This document shows, piece after piece, positions 21,944-31,608 of a stretch of 64,000 nt of DNA. Within the stretch, counting starts at the first letter, position 1. Each line of letters starts with the position of its first letter. The stretch covers positions 2,046,238 through 2,110,237 of the forward strand of contig NZ_LT840184.1 of assembly GCF_900177425.1 (NCBI RefSeq), in the 5' to 3' direction. A program made the translations under genes and the position numbers. The notes below the pieces were generated by a model. That model saw only the letters and a program-made list of their open reading frames with translations. It ran no database searches and had not been told where the DNA came from. Source of the stretch: Paenibacillus uliginis N3/975 (GTDB taxonomy: Bacteria; Bacillota; Bacilli; Paenibacillales; Paenibacillaceae).

Positions 21944-23524
21944 GTGAATGAACGAATAGCCCAGTATCGGGAGAAGCTCTCCCAGTATTGGAATCAATTC
22001 AGTAAAAAACAGAAAATTATGCTTATTTCCACAGTTTCATTTATAGTCATTGCGATTATTGTGCTGACGATGCAGTTTTCCAAAAAGGAATATGAAGTTG
22101 CATTCAGGGATTTGAATTCAAGCGATGCCGCCGGAATTATTAATCACCTGGAGTCACAAGGCATATCGTATAGACTGAGTCCAGATGGAACAAGTATTTC
22201 GGTACCGAGTACGGATTCTACACGAGTACAGATTGATGTCGGATCTCAAGGGATTATCCAGAATGGGACAATCGGACTTGAGACATTTGAACAAAATGCT
22301 TCGGCTATAGGTATGACCGACAATGAGTTCGAAGTTAAATATGTAAATGCTTTGAATGGTGAAGTAGAGCGTATGCTCGAAAAAATGAACGGTATTAAAG
22401 ACGCAACCGTGCTGCTAAACCTCCCAAAAGAGAGTGTGTTTGCAACAACAGCAGACAGGGAGAAAGCATCGGCTTCTGTAGTCCTTCAGTTTAAACCGGG
22501 TTACCTTCCTAATCAGGAGGCTATTGACAGTTATTATAACCTTGTCAAAACTTCTGTGCCGAACTTGCCAATTGAGAACATCACGATCACCAATGATGAG
22601 GTTGAACTCCTGGCAACGGCAAAAGGTGGACAAGGCGGTCTGATCGGTAAAGTCGAAGAGAACTTTGCGCTTCAGAAAAAGTTTGATAAAGATGTACGTC
22701 AAAACGTTCAACAATTTCTATCCCAATACATGGGCCCGAACAAGGTGAACGTACTTGTCGTTTCCAAACTAAACTTTGATCAGATTCAGAGCAAGGAAAA
22801 CATTGTGAAACCTGTCGACGAAGAAGAAATGAAGGGCATAGAAATCAGTGTCCAGGAAATTCAAAAGAATTATTCGGGCACAGGCAGTCCTACAGGCGGT
22901 GTTGCAGGTACGGGTGAAGAAGAGGTACCTGGATATCCAAGTGATTCAGCCAACGGCGAGACGAAATCGGAGGAAAGCTCCAGTACTATTAACTATGATG
23001 TGAATCGAATTACCCGTGACATAGTAGCAAGTCCATATACTGTCAAAGATTTAACCATTAATGTCTCTGTTGAACCACCTGCTGGACAAAGTAATTTGGA
23101 CGAGGCTACCAGAGGTGCGATTGAGAACATTTTGGTCAACATTGTTCGAGCTTCGGTTGCTGATTCTGGTGTTACATATACAGACGATGAATTGGCCAAA
23201 AAAGTTTCGGTCGTTTCACAGGTAGTTAATGTCAAAACTGAAGAAAATACGAAAACACTCCTTTCTCAGCCACTCATGTGGGGAATCGGAATCGCTGCAC
23301 TTGCCTTGCTGGCAGGGGGCGCATTCTTCTTTATACGTAGACGGAAACAGCAGCAGGATCTGCTGGAAGAGGATATCCCGCTTCCGCCAACAACAGAATT
23401 TCCGTCCATTAATTTGGAGAGCGTGACGAATGAGAGTCAAGTTCGCAAGCAGCTTGAGACACTTGCGAAAAAGAAACCAGACGAATTCGTTAATTTACTT
23501 CGGACTTGGCTAGCTGAGGAATAG
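21944..23524 (+). CDS. fliF: Flagellar MS-ring protein FliF
   Basis: FliF forms the MS ring in the cytoplasmic membrane, the base on which the export gate and rod assemble. The 526-residue product starts at GTG after GGGGTGAC. It has an N-terminal membrane segment (about 24-44), ring-building motifs (LNSSDAAGIINHLESQGI, ATVLLNLP), a variable acidic region (about 315-345), a second membrane segment (about 447-465) and a short C-terminal cytosolic tail for FliG binding. Confidence 0.97.
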   Translation: MNERIAQYREKLSQYWNQFSKKQKIMLISTVSFIVIAIIVLTMQFSKKEYEVAFRDLNSSDAAGIINHLESQGISYRLSPDGTSISVPSTDSTRVQIDVGSQGIIQNGTIGLETFEQNASAIGMTDNEFEVKYVNALNGEVERMLEKMNGIKDATVLLNLPKESVFATTADREKASASVVLQFKPGYLPNQEAIDSYYNLVKTSVPNLPIENITITNDEVELLATAKGGQGGLIGKVEENFALQKKFDKDVRQNVQQFLSQYMGPNKVNVLVVSKLNFDQIQSKENIVKPVDEEEMKGIEISVQEIQKNYSGTGSPTGGVAGTGEEEVPGYPSDSANGETKSEESSSTINYDVNRITRDIVASPYTVKDLTINVSVEPPAGQSNLDEATRGAIENILVNIVRASVADSGVTYTDDELAKKVSVVSQVVNVKTEENTKTLLSQPLMWGIGIAALALLAGGAFFFIRRRKQQQDLLEEDIPLPPTTEFPSINLESVTNESQVRKQLETLAKKKPDEFVNLLRTWLAEE

Positions 23525-23536
23525 GGGTGGAACCAA

Positions 23537-24553
23537 TTGGCCAGAGGAAATAACCAAATGTTAAGCGGACGCCAGAAAGCGGCAATTTTATTAATAACGC
23601 TGGGACCTGAAGTGTCTGCTCAAATATTCAAGCATTTAAGAGAAGAAGAGATAGAACAACTGACGCTGGAAATAGCCAATGTTCGTAAGGTGGATAGCGG
23701 CGAAAAAGAACTTATTATGTCTGAATTCCATCAGATCTGTCTGGCCCAGGAGTATATAACCCAGGGTGGTATTAATTACGCGAAAGAAATATTGGAGAAA
23801 GCCCTAGGCCAGCAAAAGGCTATGGAGGTTATTAACCGATTGACGGCTACCCTGCAAGTACGGCCGTTCGATTTTGCGAGGAAGGCGGATCCAAGCCAGA
23901 TATTAAACTTTATCCAAAATGAAAATGCTCAAACGATTGCGCTTGTGCTTTCTTACCTGCAATTCGAGCAAGCGGCAGCCATTCTCTCTTCGCTTCCACA
24001 AGAAAAGCAGGCTGAAGTTGCACGCCGTGTGGCTGTGATGGATAGTACCTCGCCTGAGGTCATCTCACAGGTGGAAAGAGTGCTGGAGCAGAAACTTTCA
24101 GCCACGGTTACACAAGATTACACCAGCGCCGGAGGCATCGAATCCATCGTTCAAATCCTTAACGGGGTTGACCGCGGTACGGAACGTACGATCTTGGATG
24201 CCCTGGAAATCCAGGATCCGGAGCTTGCTGAAGAAATTAAGAAACGGATGTTTGTCTTTGAAGACATCGTTAACGTGGACAACCGCTCCATTCAGCGGAT
24301 TATCCGTGATATTGATAACGCAGATTTGCAGCTTGCGCTTAAAGTGGCAAGTGAGGAAGTTCGGGACGTTATTTTCCGCAATATGTCCAAAAGAATGGCC
24401 GAGACATTCAGAGAAGAGATGGAATACATGGGACCGGTACGGCTGCGTGACGTGGAGGAAGCTCAAACGCGTATCGTAAGCACGATCCGGAGACTTGAGG
24501 AGGCTGGCGAAGTGATTATCGCTCGCGGCGGAGGAGATGACATTATTGTCTAA
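23537..24553 (+). CDS. fliG: Flagellar motor switch protein FliG
   Basis: FliG forms the upper C-ring and interacts with the stator to generate torque. The 338-residue product starts at TTG 23537 after GGGGTGG. It shows the N-terminal FliF-binding part (LSGRQKAAILLITLGPEVSAQIFKHL), the middle EHPQ-like region (SYLQFEQAAAILSSLP) and the C-terminal torque helix (DLQLALKVASEEVRDVIFRNMSKRMAE) with charged residues. The gene overlaps fliH. Confidence 0.97.
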   Translation: MARGNNQMLSGRQKAAILLITLGPEVSAQIFKHLREEEIEQLTLEIANVRKVDSGEKELIMSEFHQICLAQEYITQGGINYAKEILEKALGQQKAMEVINRLTATLQVRPFDFARKADPSQILNFIQNENAQTIALVLSYLQFEQAAAILSSLPQEKQAEVARRVAVMDSTSPEVISQVERVLEQKLSATVTQDYTSAGGIESIVQILNGVDRGTERTILDALEIQDPELAEEIKKRMFVFEDIVNVDNRSIQRIIRDIDNADLQLALKVASEEVRDVIFRNMSKRMAETFREEMEYMGPVRLRDVEEAQTRIVSTIRRLEEAGEVIIARGGGDDIIV

Positions 24554-25397
24554 CTTGATCAAATCGTCCCAATACATGCCGATGGATGTCTTGAAAGAGT
24601 TGGATTTGGCCCGCCACTATGCACCAGCTGTCGAGGAAGAGGATGCCGCTGAAATAATGCAGCCCGCTGAACCAGGTGTTCATCAGACCATAATAGAAGC
24701 GGAAAAGATTAGGGGAGAAATGCTCAAGGATGCACAGGAATTTGCGGAACGGCAAATCCGGGAGGCTTCAGAGGAAGCCGAGAAGCTGATTGCTGATGCT
24801 CAGGCTCAAATCGCAGCTTGGTGGGAAGAGCGGAGAAGCCAGGATGAGGATCTTGCAGAAGCGCTGAAGGCTGAGGGCTTCAGACAAGGATACGATGAGG
24901 GTACGGCAAAATCCGAATTGGAAATGAAAGAAATAATGGAACAGACGACTGAAGAAGCAAGAACACTTCTTCAGCAAGCCTATGAGGCGAAGGAAGAGCT
25001 GATTCAGGAAGCAGAGCCGTTTCTGGTAGATCTAAGCTGTGCAATTGCTGAGAAAGTACTCGACCGGCAGCTAACTGTGGAAGCCGATTATATGCTGGAG
25101 CTTATCAGGAAGAACCTGACTCGGAAACGGGAGAAGGGGATTATATCACTGTGCGTTTCTCCGTCACATTTCGCATTTGTGCATGCTGCCCGAGAGGAAT
25201 TGGCAATGGCTGTGGATTCACAGGCGGAACTGCAAATACTGCCGGATGCAACGGTTAATGACAGGGGATGTGTAATTCGTTCCTCATTCGGCAGCGTAGA
25301 CGCGCGGATCGATACTCAGCTCGCAGAAATCAAGAAAGAGCTAATGCGGATATCACTCGATGATGAGGAACGGAGAAATCAAGATGAAGAAGCTTGA
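24546..25397 (+). CDS. fliH: Flagellar assembly protein FliH
   Basis: FliH regulates the export ATPase FliI and links it to the C-ring. The product has an acidic N-terminus, a long coiled-coil with Glu/Ala-rich repeats (about 60-150) and the FliH C-terminal domain (ADYMLELIRKNL, VSPSHFAFV, LPDATVNDRGCVIRSSFGSVDARIDTQLAEIK as separate blocks). Two starts are possible: ATG 24537 directly abuts GGAGGAG (24530-24536), while TTG 24546 is 9 nt away; I favour the TTG, giving MSNLIKSSQYMP. The gene overlaps both fliG and fliI. Confidence 0.92.
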   Translation: MSNLIKSSQYMPMDVLKELDLARHYAPAVEEEDAAEIMQPAEPGVHQTIIEAEKIRGEMLKDAQEFAERQIREASEEAEKLIADAQAQIAAWWEERRSQDEDLAEALKAEGFRQGYDEGTAKSELEMKEIMEQTTEEARTLLQQAYEAKEELIQEAEPFLVDLSCAIAEKVLDRQLTVEADYMLELIRKNLTRKREKGIISLCVSPSHFAFVHAAREELAMAVDSQAELQILPDATVNDRGCVIRSSFGSVDARIDTQLAEIKKELMRISLDDEERRNQDEEA

Positions 25398-26703
25398 CAG
25401 CGGCCGTTACAAAGATCACTTAAAACATATTGATCCCGTTCGGATCAACGGTAAGGTCACACAAGTTATCGGCCTCATGGTTGAATCGGAAGGGCCGGAC
25501 GCCAGCGTCGGAGAGGTTTGTTATATATATCCAAGTAAACAGTCCAAGCCGCTTCAAGCAGAAGTTGTAGGGTTTCGGGACAATAAAGTGCTGCTCATGC
25601 CTCTTGGTGAACTGCACTCTATCGGACCGGGATGTGATGTCGTTGGAACAGGCAAGCCCCTTAGCGTTCAGGTAGGCTCGGAGCTACTTGGAAAAGTGCT
25701 GGATGGTTTAGGCCAGCCGCTGGACGGTTCACTCATACCGGCCAGAATGCCTTACAGCGCAACAAACAACATACCGCAAAACCCACTAAACAGACCGCGG
25801 GTGCTGGAACCAATAAGTATCGGTGTCCGGGCGATAGACGGACTTCTGACGATAGGTAAAGGCCAGCGTGTAGGAATCTTCGCTGGCTCAGGTGTAGGTA
25901 AAAGTACACTCATGGGCATGATCGCAAGAAACACTTCCGCTGATGTAAACGTGATTGCCTTGATCGGTGAGCGGGGCAGAGAGGTTCTCGATTTTATAGA
26001 ACGGGATCTGGGACCGGAAGGACTTCAGCGTTCCGTAGTAATCGTCGCAACCTCCGACCAACCGGCACTCATACGGATTAAGGGAGCATTGATTGCGACG
26101 ACGATTGCCGAGTATTTCCGGGATCGTGGTTTGAACGTGATGCTGATGATGGATTCAGTAACACGGTACGCCATGGCGCAGCGTGAAGTCGGGCTGGCTG
26201 TAGGAGAACCGCCTGCGATGCGCGGGTATACACCGTCTGTATTTGCTAATCTGCCGAAGCTGCTCGAAAGAGCGGGGACAGGTCCAACAGGATCTATTAC
26301 TGCTTTTTACACCGTATTGGTAGATGGGGATGATATGAACGAGCCTATCGCGGATGCGGTGCGAGGGATATTGGATGGACATATCGTACTTAATCGAAGC
26401 ATTGCCAACAAGGGACATTTTCCTGCAATCGATGTCCTGGCAAGTATTAGCCGGGTGATGAAGGACATCGCACCTGAGGACCAGATCGAAGCGGCAGAGA
26501 ACATAAAAAGATTAATGGCCGTGTACAAAGATTCGGAGGATTTGATCAACATTGGTGCGTACCAGCAGGGTTCAAATCCAGATATCGATGAATCGATAGA
26601 TTACATCCAGAGCATCTGGGAGTTTACGAAGCAGAAAGTGAACGAAAAAGTGACATTGAGCGAAGTGCAGGAACGCTTGATATCCGAATTTTCAAGGAGA
26701 TGA
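25384..26703 (+). CDS. fliI: Flagellar export ATPase FliI
   Basis: FliI is the F1-beta-like ATPase that promotes loading of export substrates. The start is ATG 25384, 8 nt after GGAG (25372-25375), giving 439 residues, as in B. subtilis FliI. Walker A is GSGVGKST at 168-175; the GERGREV and MMDSVTRYAMAQREVGLAVGEPP motifs are also conserved. It overlaps fliH by 14 nt, which suggests translational coupling of partner proteins. Confidence 0.97.
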   Translation: MKKLDSGRYKDHLKHIDPVRINGKVTQVIGLMVESEGPDASVGEVCYIYPSKQSKPLQAEVVGFRDNKVLLMPLGELHSIGPGCDVVGTGKPLSVQVGSELLGKVLDGLGQPLDGSLIPARMPYSATNNIPQNPLNRPRVLEPISIGVRAIDGLLTIGKGQRVGIFAGSGVGKSTLMGMIARNTSADVNVIALIGERGREVLDFIERDLGPEGLQRSVVIVATSDQPALIRIKGALIATTIAEYFRDRGLNVMLMMDSVTRYAMAQREVGLAVGEPPAMRGYTPSVFANLPKLLERAGTGPTGSITAFYTVLVDGDDMNEPIADAVRGILDGHIVLNRSIANKGHFPAIDVLASISRVMKDIAPEDQIEAAENIKRLMAVYKDSEDLINIGAYQQGSNPDIDESIDYIQSIWEFTKQKVNEKVTLSEVQERLISEFSRR

Positions 26704-26713
26704 CGACTGAAAG

Positions 26714-27157
26714 ATGAAATTTCACTACGCATTCCAGAAAATTGTGGATTTAAAAAGCAATGAGAAGACACAAGCGGAATGGATGCTATCGTCCGCGATC
26801 GGCAAGCTCCAAGCGGAAGAAAAAAGTCTGAGTGATCTTTTTGAAATGCGGGAGCAAATGTTTGAAGCTCAGCAGGAAGCTGCCTGCCGTTGTGCGCCGG
26901 TAGCCGAAATTCGGAATATTGGAATATATGTGGAATATTTGGAGTCATGCATCGTGAAGAAGCAGGATGATATCCAGTTAGCACATGTCAACGTAAACAA
27001 GAAGCAAGACCATTTGACTGAAAAAATGTTGGATGAAAAAGTATGGCTGAAAGCTAGAGATAAATCGAAAGAAAAGTTCCGGCAAGAAAGTCTCCTACGG
27101 GAACAAAACGAGCTGGATGAAATGGCGACGGTTCGTTTTGCCATCAACGCCCGCTAA
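26714..27157 (+). CDS. fliJ: Flagellar export chaperone FliJ
   Basis: FliJ is a small coiled-coil protein that acts in the FliH/FliI complex and escorts export chaperones. The 147-residue product is almost entirely helical and charged, starts MKFHYAFQKIVDLK and has the KEKFRQESLLREQNELDEMA segment near the end, typical of FliJ. Position after fliI confirms the call. Confidence 0.93.
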   Translation: MKFHYAFQKIVDLKSNEKTQAEWMLSSAIGKLQAEEKSLSDLFEMREQMFEAQQEAACRCAPVAEIRNIGIYVEYLESCIVKKQDDIQLAHVNVNKKQDHLTEKMLDEKVWLKARDKSKEKFRQESLLREQNELDEMATVRFAINAR

Positions 27158-27200
27158 GTTTGAACTACCGCTGGGTAAGCCCGCAAAGGAGGAGTAGAGA

Positions 27201-28133
27201 GTGGCACGCAAGGATATACCGATAGATAATGAGGAATCAAACGGAGGATTTGAACGGATACTGCTTTTTTTAATACCGATTATTTTTACGATTGTAATGG
27301 TCGGGGTTCTGTTGACCCTGTTCAATGTTAATGTCCGGAACGGAGTATTGGATGTTGCCAACAAAATACCGATTGTTAAGGATTGGATACCGGATCCGAA
27401 ACTAACACCTGAAGAACAAAAGCTGAAGGATATCAAGGATCAAGAAGAAAGTGATGAGGCAACGATCCAGAAATTAAAGAAACAACTGGAAGAGAAAGAG
27501 CAGTCTTTAAAAGAAATGTCAGAGCAGAAGACAGCCGAGGAGACCAAAGCGAATCAGCTCGAGACACAGATCGAAGATATGCAAAATCAATCAGCAGCAT
27601 CTGTCGAAGAACCAGCAGAAGATCCTTACATTGAGCAAATACGCGATTTGGCTAAGATGTATGCCAACATGAGTCCAAGCAAAGCGGCACCGATCATGCA
27701 AAATCTGACAACAGAAGAAATGGTGCTGATGCTTAGCGAAATGAAAAGTTCGAAACGAGTTGCCATACTGGAAAAAATGGATCCTAAAATAGCAGCTGAC
27801 GCGACGATGATACTCAAAGAAGCGAAGTCGACGGAAGATCTGGCTATCGCTGCCCAGAAATCCCGGGATAAGAAAGACAAAGAAAAAGAAAAAGATACGT
27901 TAAAAACGACGGACAACCTGGATAAAGCCCAGTTGAGCAAAACATTTTCCCAAATGGCACCTGATAAAGCAGCCGATCTTCTGTTGCAAACTTACAAAAT
28001 TAGTCAATCTAAAGCGATCACGATTCTGAATACGGTTGATGATGGAACACGAGCACAAATTTTGAATGCGATGTCCACCAAAAGCCCGGAACAAGCAGCA
28101 AAAATTCTGAATCGGCTGATGGGATCCAAATAA
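27201..28133 (+). CDS. ylxF: MotE-family (YlxF-like) membrane and coiled-coil protein
   Basis: The 310-residue product starts at GTG after AAGGAGGAG. It has one membrane segment (about 22-44), a proline-containing stretch, a long Glu/Lys-rich coiled coil (about 72-130) and C-terminal helical repeats (MSPSKAAPIMQNLTTEEMVL, MAPDKAADLLLQTYKI, SPEQAAKILNRLMG) resembling the MgtE N-terminal domain. This architecture matches MotE/YlxF, a family linked to flagellar function, with a role near the stator proposed in alphaproteobacteria. It is longer than B. subtilis YlxF. A role here is inferred from family and from its place between fliJ and fliK. Confidence 0.82.
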   Translation: MARKDIPIDNEESNGGFERILLFLIPIIFTIVMVGVLLTLFNVNVRNGVLDVANKIPIVKDWIPDPKLTPEEQKLKDIKDQEESDEATIQKLKKQLEEKEQSLKEMSEQKTAEETKANQLETQIEDMQNQSAASVEEPAEDPYIEQIRDLAKMYANMSPSKAAPIMQNLTTEEMVLMLSEMKSSKRVAILEKMDPKIAADATMILKEAKSTEDLAIAAQKSRDKKDKEKEKDTLKTTDNLDKAQLSKTFSQMAPDKAADLLLQTYKISQSKAITILNTVDDGTRAQILNAMSTKSPEQAAKILNRLMGSK

Positions 28134-28178
28134 TCACTTCTGTTATGTTTCTTCTATATGAAAGGAGGTGAGAAAACA

Positions 28179-29639
28179 ATGACACTAATTTTTCAAAATA
28201 TGGCTACATCGAAGAATGCCGCAGCAGCATCTGGAGGAAAGACGGCGGACAGCGGAAAAACGACAACAGGAACCATGACGGAAGGAAATACGTTTGGACA
28301 GACTTTGGTTCATCAAATGTCGAATGCAGGAACGCCTACTGTTCCAGTCAAGGATATGGCGGCTTTCATGTTAAACGCATCTGTTCAAATGCTGAAAGAT
28401 TTGCCTGCTCCATCCGAGGGTGAAAATACAGCTTCTAAGGAATTGGTTGGCCCAGCAGCAAGTCTTAAACAGGAAAATTCTCTTGACCTAGGATTAATTC
28501 TTATGTTTCTTCTGAAAGATCTTGAGAAGCTGGAAGAGGCGTTAAAAAAAGATCCTTCGCTGCTAAAAGAAATTCAAGTCTGGTTGATGCAGGCGTTAGC
28601 AATGCTTAATGGGGTACAGGGTCAGGGGCCATCGGCAGATCAGCAACAGCTTACTGAAGGTGAAGTTCAGACACTATCACCACTTGCTTCGAATCCGGAA
28701 ACGGTACGTTTTGCAGTACAGGATGCACTTACGCAGCTAAGTGATATGCTTAAAAGTATGCCTTCGAGTGAACAGTCCAAGCCTCAGCTTGTACAGCTGG
28801 TACAATCCTTTCAGGCTTTACTGAATGAGAATGGAAAAGGAGCAGCTAAGGAAGCTTCTGAAGGTCAGACCCGGGCTACATCCCCAGTGATAACCCAGGT
28901 GGATGGCGAAACGGAAGCAGCTGTGGATAAGAAGGAACTCCCGGCCAATTTAAAACAGGCATCAGAAACATCGAAAGTATCGGAGACCACTGTAAAAGTG
29001 ACAAGTCAAGTGAAAGAAGGAACTTTAGCAGAGGAATCAGCTGAGGGTAAGAGTGCTTCTATCACGGAACCTGATAGTAATATGATCACAGCGGGGCAAT
29101 TGGCACTTCGATCAGGCACTACAGCACCTGTTAAACCGATGGCACAGCCGGTACCTGTAGAACAGTTTGCTAAGGAAATGACCAACCTGGTCGTGAACAG
29201 GCTGGAGTTTGTCAAACTTCAAGGCTTTACCGAGGCCAGAATATCATTGAATCCTGAACATCTGGGTCAGGTAGATATTAAAATCACCATGCAAAACGGG
29301 CAATTAATCGCCCAGTTTATGACTCGAAATTCCGATGCTAGGGAACTGTTGGACCAGCAAATGTCACAATTACGCTCCGCACTTCAAGGGCAAGGTCTTC
29401 AGGTTGAGAAGCTGGAAGTAACACAAAGCAGCCAGTCATCATCATCCCAGCTCTATCAGGACGGGCGACAACCGGGATCTGGTCAACAGGATTCAAACCG
29501 ACGCTCCAGAGAAAAGGATGTACCATCCGATGACACCATCGCAGCAGCAGCCATAACCGAAGAATGGAATGAATGGTTGGCTGAGCGGGAGGCAGACGAG
29601 GAGCAGGGCCACGGCGGCACATTTACTGCAAAAATTTAG
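28179..29639 (+). CDS. fliK: Flagellar hook-length control protein FliK
   Basis: FliK measures hook length and switches export specificity through FlhB. The start is ATG 28179 after a near-perfect AAGGAGGTGA; an upstream ATG at 28158 reads through that site. The 486-residue product has a variable Gln/Ser/Glu-rich N-terminal two thirds and the conserved C-terminal Flg_hook domain (about 335-425: RISLNPEHLGQVDIKITMQ, then LRSALQGQGLQVEKLEV). The end is Ser/Gln-rich and hydrophilic. It is more than 40 residues longer than many Bacillus homologues. Confidence 0.93.
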   Translation: MTLIFQNMATSKNAAAASGGKTADSGKTTTGTMTEGNTFGQTLVHQMSNAGTPTVPVKDMAAFMLNASVQMLKDLPAPSEGENTASKELVGPAASLKQENSLDLGLILMFLLKDLEKLEEALKKDPSLLKEIQVWLMQALAMLNGVQGQGPSADQQQLTEGEVQTLSPLASNPETVRFAVQDALTQLSDMLKSMPSSEQSKPQLVQLVQSFQALLNENGKGAAKEASEGQTRATSPVITQVDGETEAAVDKKELPANLKQASETSKVSETTVKVTSQVKEGTLAEESAEGKSASITEPDSNMITAGQLALRSGTTAPVKPMAQPVPVEQFAKEMTNLVVNRLEFVKLQGFTEARISLNPEHLGQVDIKITMQNGQLIAQFMTRNSDARELLDQQMSQLRSALQGQGLQVEKLEVTQSSQSSSSQLYQDGRQPGSGQQDSNRRSREKDVPSDDTIAAAAITEEWNEWLAEREADEEQGHGGTFTAKI

Positions 29640-29660
29640 GTGCAGGGAGGTGAAATAGAA

Positions 29661-30272
29661 ATGGCTGTAGATTATGTTAATCGCAATGTCTGGCCCAACT
29701 ATTCCAAAGGAAATGTGAGCAAGGCCGGCACGGACGATGGACAGACGCTGGGGAAAGATCAGTTTTTAAGTATTCTTATTACGCAGCTAAGGTATCAGGA
29801 TCCAATGCAACCAATGGAAGATAAGGAATTCATAGCACAGATGGCACAGTTCACATCACTGGAGCAGTTGATGAACATTTCTTCCCAATTAACGGACATG
29901 AGACAATCACTCGGAGCGGTGTCGAGCTTGATCGGCAAGAAAGTAAGCTGGGTTGAATATGCGGAAGGCAATAGTGGGCAGACCGTGGTGAAAAGTGGAG
30001 TTGTCGATTCCGTTCTTATTCGTGACGGAATACAATTTGTCAGAATTGGCAAGGACGAAGTGGCATTGGAATACATTACGCAAATCGAAAATAATGTACC
30101 GGAACCTGAAAGTCCGGAGACCGAAAATCCGGAAACCGAAGAAACTCCTGAAATAGAGCCAGAAGTTCCTTCAACAGAACCAGAAGCTCCTTCAACGGAA
30201 CCGGATGCTCCGGCTGAATCTTCAGAGCCTTCTCAGCAAAGCGGTGAAGAGAGCGAGGGGGCAACACCATGA
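29661..30272 (+). CDS. flgD: Flagellar hook assembly (cap) protein FlgD with an acidic repeat tail
   Basis: FlgD caps the growing hook and is needed for hook polymerisation. The start is ATG 29661 after AGGGAGGTGA; a GTG at 29640 lies upstream of that site. The conserved part is residues 1-135 (LGKDQFLSILITQLRYQDPMQPMEDKEFIAQMAQFTSLEQ as separate blocks, and SLIGKKVSWVE). A tail of about 60 residues follows that is rich in Glu, Pro, Ser and Thr with PSTEPEAP-type repeats, not found in the shorter B. subtilis protein. The stop overlaps the next gene. Confidence 0.93.
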   Translation: MAVDYVNRNVWPNYSKGNVSKAGTDDGQTLGKDQFLSILITQLRYQDPMQPMEDKEFIAQMAQFTSLEQLMNISSQLTDMRQSLGAVSSLIGKKVSWVEYAEGNSGQTVVKSGVVDSVLIRDGIQFVRIGKDEVALEYITQIENNVPEPESPETENPETEETPEIEPEVPSTEPEAPSTEPDAPAESSEPSQQSGEESEGATP

Positions 30273-30658
30273 GTGATCGAATGACCATTGGACAGCTTTA
30301 TCCTGGAAATATACATCCTACGGCCCTTCAGCGGGATCGTAACAGTTCGATAACGCCTTCCAATGCGCAACCGGGTAAGTTTAAGGAGCTTTTGAAAGAA
30401 AATCTTCTTAAATTTAGTAACCATGCAGCCAAACGACTGGAACAGCGAGGAATTGAGATTAAGGGTGATCAGCTCACTCAAATTCACTCGGCTATTGAGA
30501 AAGCGGCAGCCAAAGGAAGTAAAGAATCACTGATATTAATGAAGGATATGGCTTTAATCGTAAATGTACCTAACCGGACTGTCGTAACCGCAATGGATGA
30601 TCAGGCGATGAAAGATAATGTGTTTACTCAAATCGATAGCGCCGTCATTATTTCATAA
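30269..30658 (+). CDS. Flagellar operon protein, TIGR02530-like family
   Basis: The 129-residue product starts MSDRMTIGQLYPGN and contains the conserved core FSNHAAKRLEQRGIEI, then the block LILMKDMALIVNVPNRTVVTAMD. This matches a family that is found between flgD and flgE in many Firmicutes flagellar operons, and it is known only as a flagellar operon protein. The ATG overlaps the flgD stop by 4 nt. The function is not established; the position and coupling with flgD suggest a role in hook assembly. Confidence 0.82.
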   Translation: MSDRMTIGQLYPGNIHPTALQRDRNSSITPSNAQPGKFKELLKENLLKFSNHAAKRLEQRGIEIKGDQLTQIHSAIEKAAAKGSKESLILMKDMALIVNVPNRTVVTAMDDQAMKDNVFTQIDSAVIIS

Positions 30659-30733
30659 CAATTGGCTGGCCCGTAAAGGAAGCCAAGTGGCCGCCGATCG
30701 ACTGACGCGGCTCAATCATAAGGAGGAAAATCA

Positions 30734-31552
30734 ATGTTAAGATCCATGTATTCGGGCGTTTCCGGTATGAGAGGATTCCAGACTAAGCTGGACGTAATCG
30801 GTAACAACATCGCAAACGTTAATACGGTAGGTTTTAAGGCCGGTCGTGTCATGTTTAAAGACATTTTAAGTCAGACGGTTTCCGGTGCGACAGCTCCTTC
30901 GGATACACAAGGCGGAGTGAATGCCAAGCAAATTGGTTTGGGCACTACAGTGGGCTCTATTGACACGGTTCACACACCAGGCAGTGCGCAAACGACAAAC
31001 AAACCGACAGATCTTCGAATCGACGGTGATGGATTTTTTATGGTTAAGATGTCTGAAGAACAAGAAGTTCCTTTCCTGACCAGAGCCGGTGATTTTCATG
31101 TTGACGGCAACCGCAATCTGGTCACTTCCGACGGCATGTTTGTTCTTGATGTTGAGGGCGAAATTATTAATATCGGTGAGGATGTAACGGGCTTCTCCAT
31201 TGGACAGGACGGATCGATCATGACACAAGGTGGAGACGCTGATGATCCGATTCAGATCGGTCTTGCCAAAGTTGTGAATCCGGAAGGTCTTGAGAAGATT
31301 GGTGGAAACTTGTACCGTGTTACTCCAAATGCGCTTGGCGGTGATGCAGACGGCGAAATCGAAGGGTTCCCGGCTAACAACGTAGAGGCAGGTACAGGAG
31401 CGATTATTGCAGGACAACTTGAGATGTCAAACGTAGATCTGACAGGCGAGTTTACAGAGATGATTGTGGCACAACGCGGATTCCAATCAAACTCCCGAAT
31501 TATTACAACCTCAGATGAAATACTTCAGGAAGTCGTCAATTTGAAACGGTAA
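30734..31552 (+). CDS. flgE: Flagellar hook protein FlgE
   Basis: FlgE builds the hook. The 272-residue product has the N-terminal axial motif (MLRSMYSGVSGMRGFQTKLD, IGNNIANVNTVGFKAGR), the DLRIDGDGFFMV block and the C-terminal axial region (GQLEMSNVDLTGEFTEMIVAQRGFQSNSRII). It has the compact form seen in B. subtilis, where the gene was first named flgG. AGGAGGAAAA precedes the ATG. The 75-bp gap upstream has no terminator. Confidence 0.94.
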   Translation: MLRSMYSGVSGMRGFQTKLDVIGNNIANVNTVGFKAGRVMFKDILSQTVSGATAPSDTQGGVNAKQIGLGTTVGSIDTVHTPGSAQTTNKPTDLRIDGDGFFMVKMSEEQEVPFLTRAGDFHVDGNRNLVTSDGMFVLDVEGEIINIGEDVTGFSIGQDGSIMTQGGDADDPIQIGLAKVVNPEGLEKIGGNLYRVTPNALGGDADGEIEGFPANNVEAGTGAIIAGQLEMSNVDLTGEFTEMIVAQRGFQSNSRIITTSDEILQEVVNLKR

Positions 31553-31608
31553 CGTTAAAGAATGACTAGGGGAGGCACAGCCCTCCCCAATGATTAAGGA
31601 GGCTGTCA

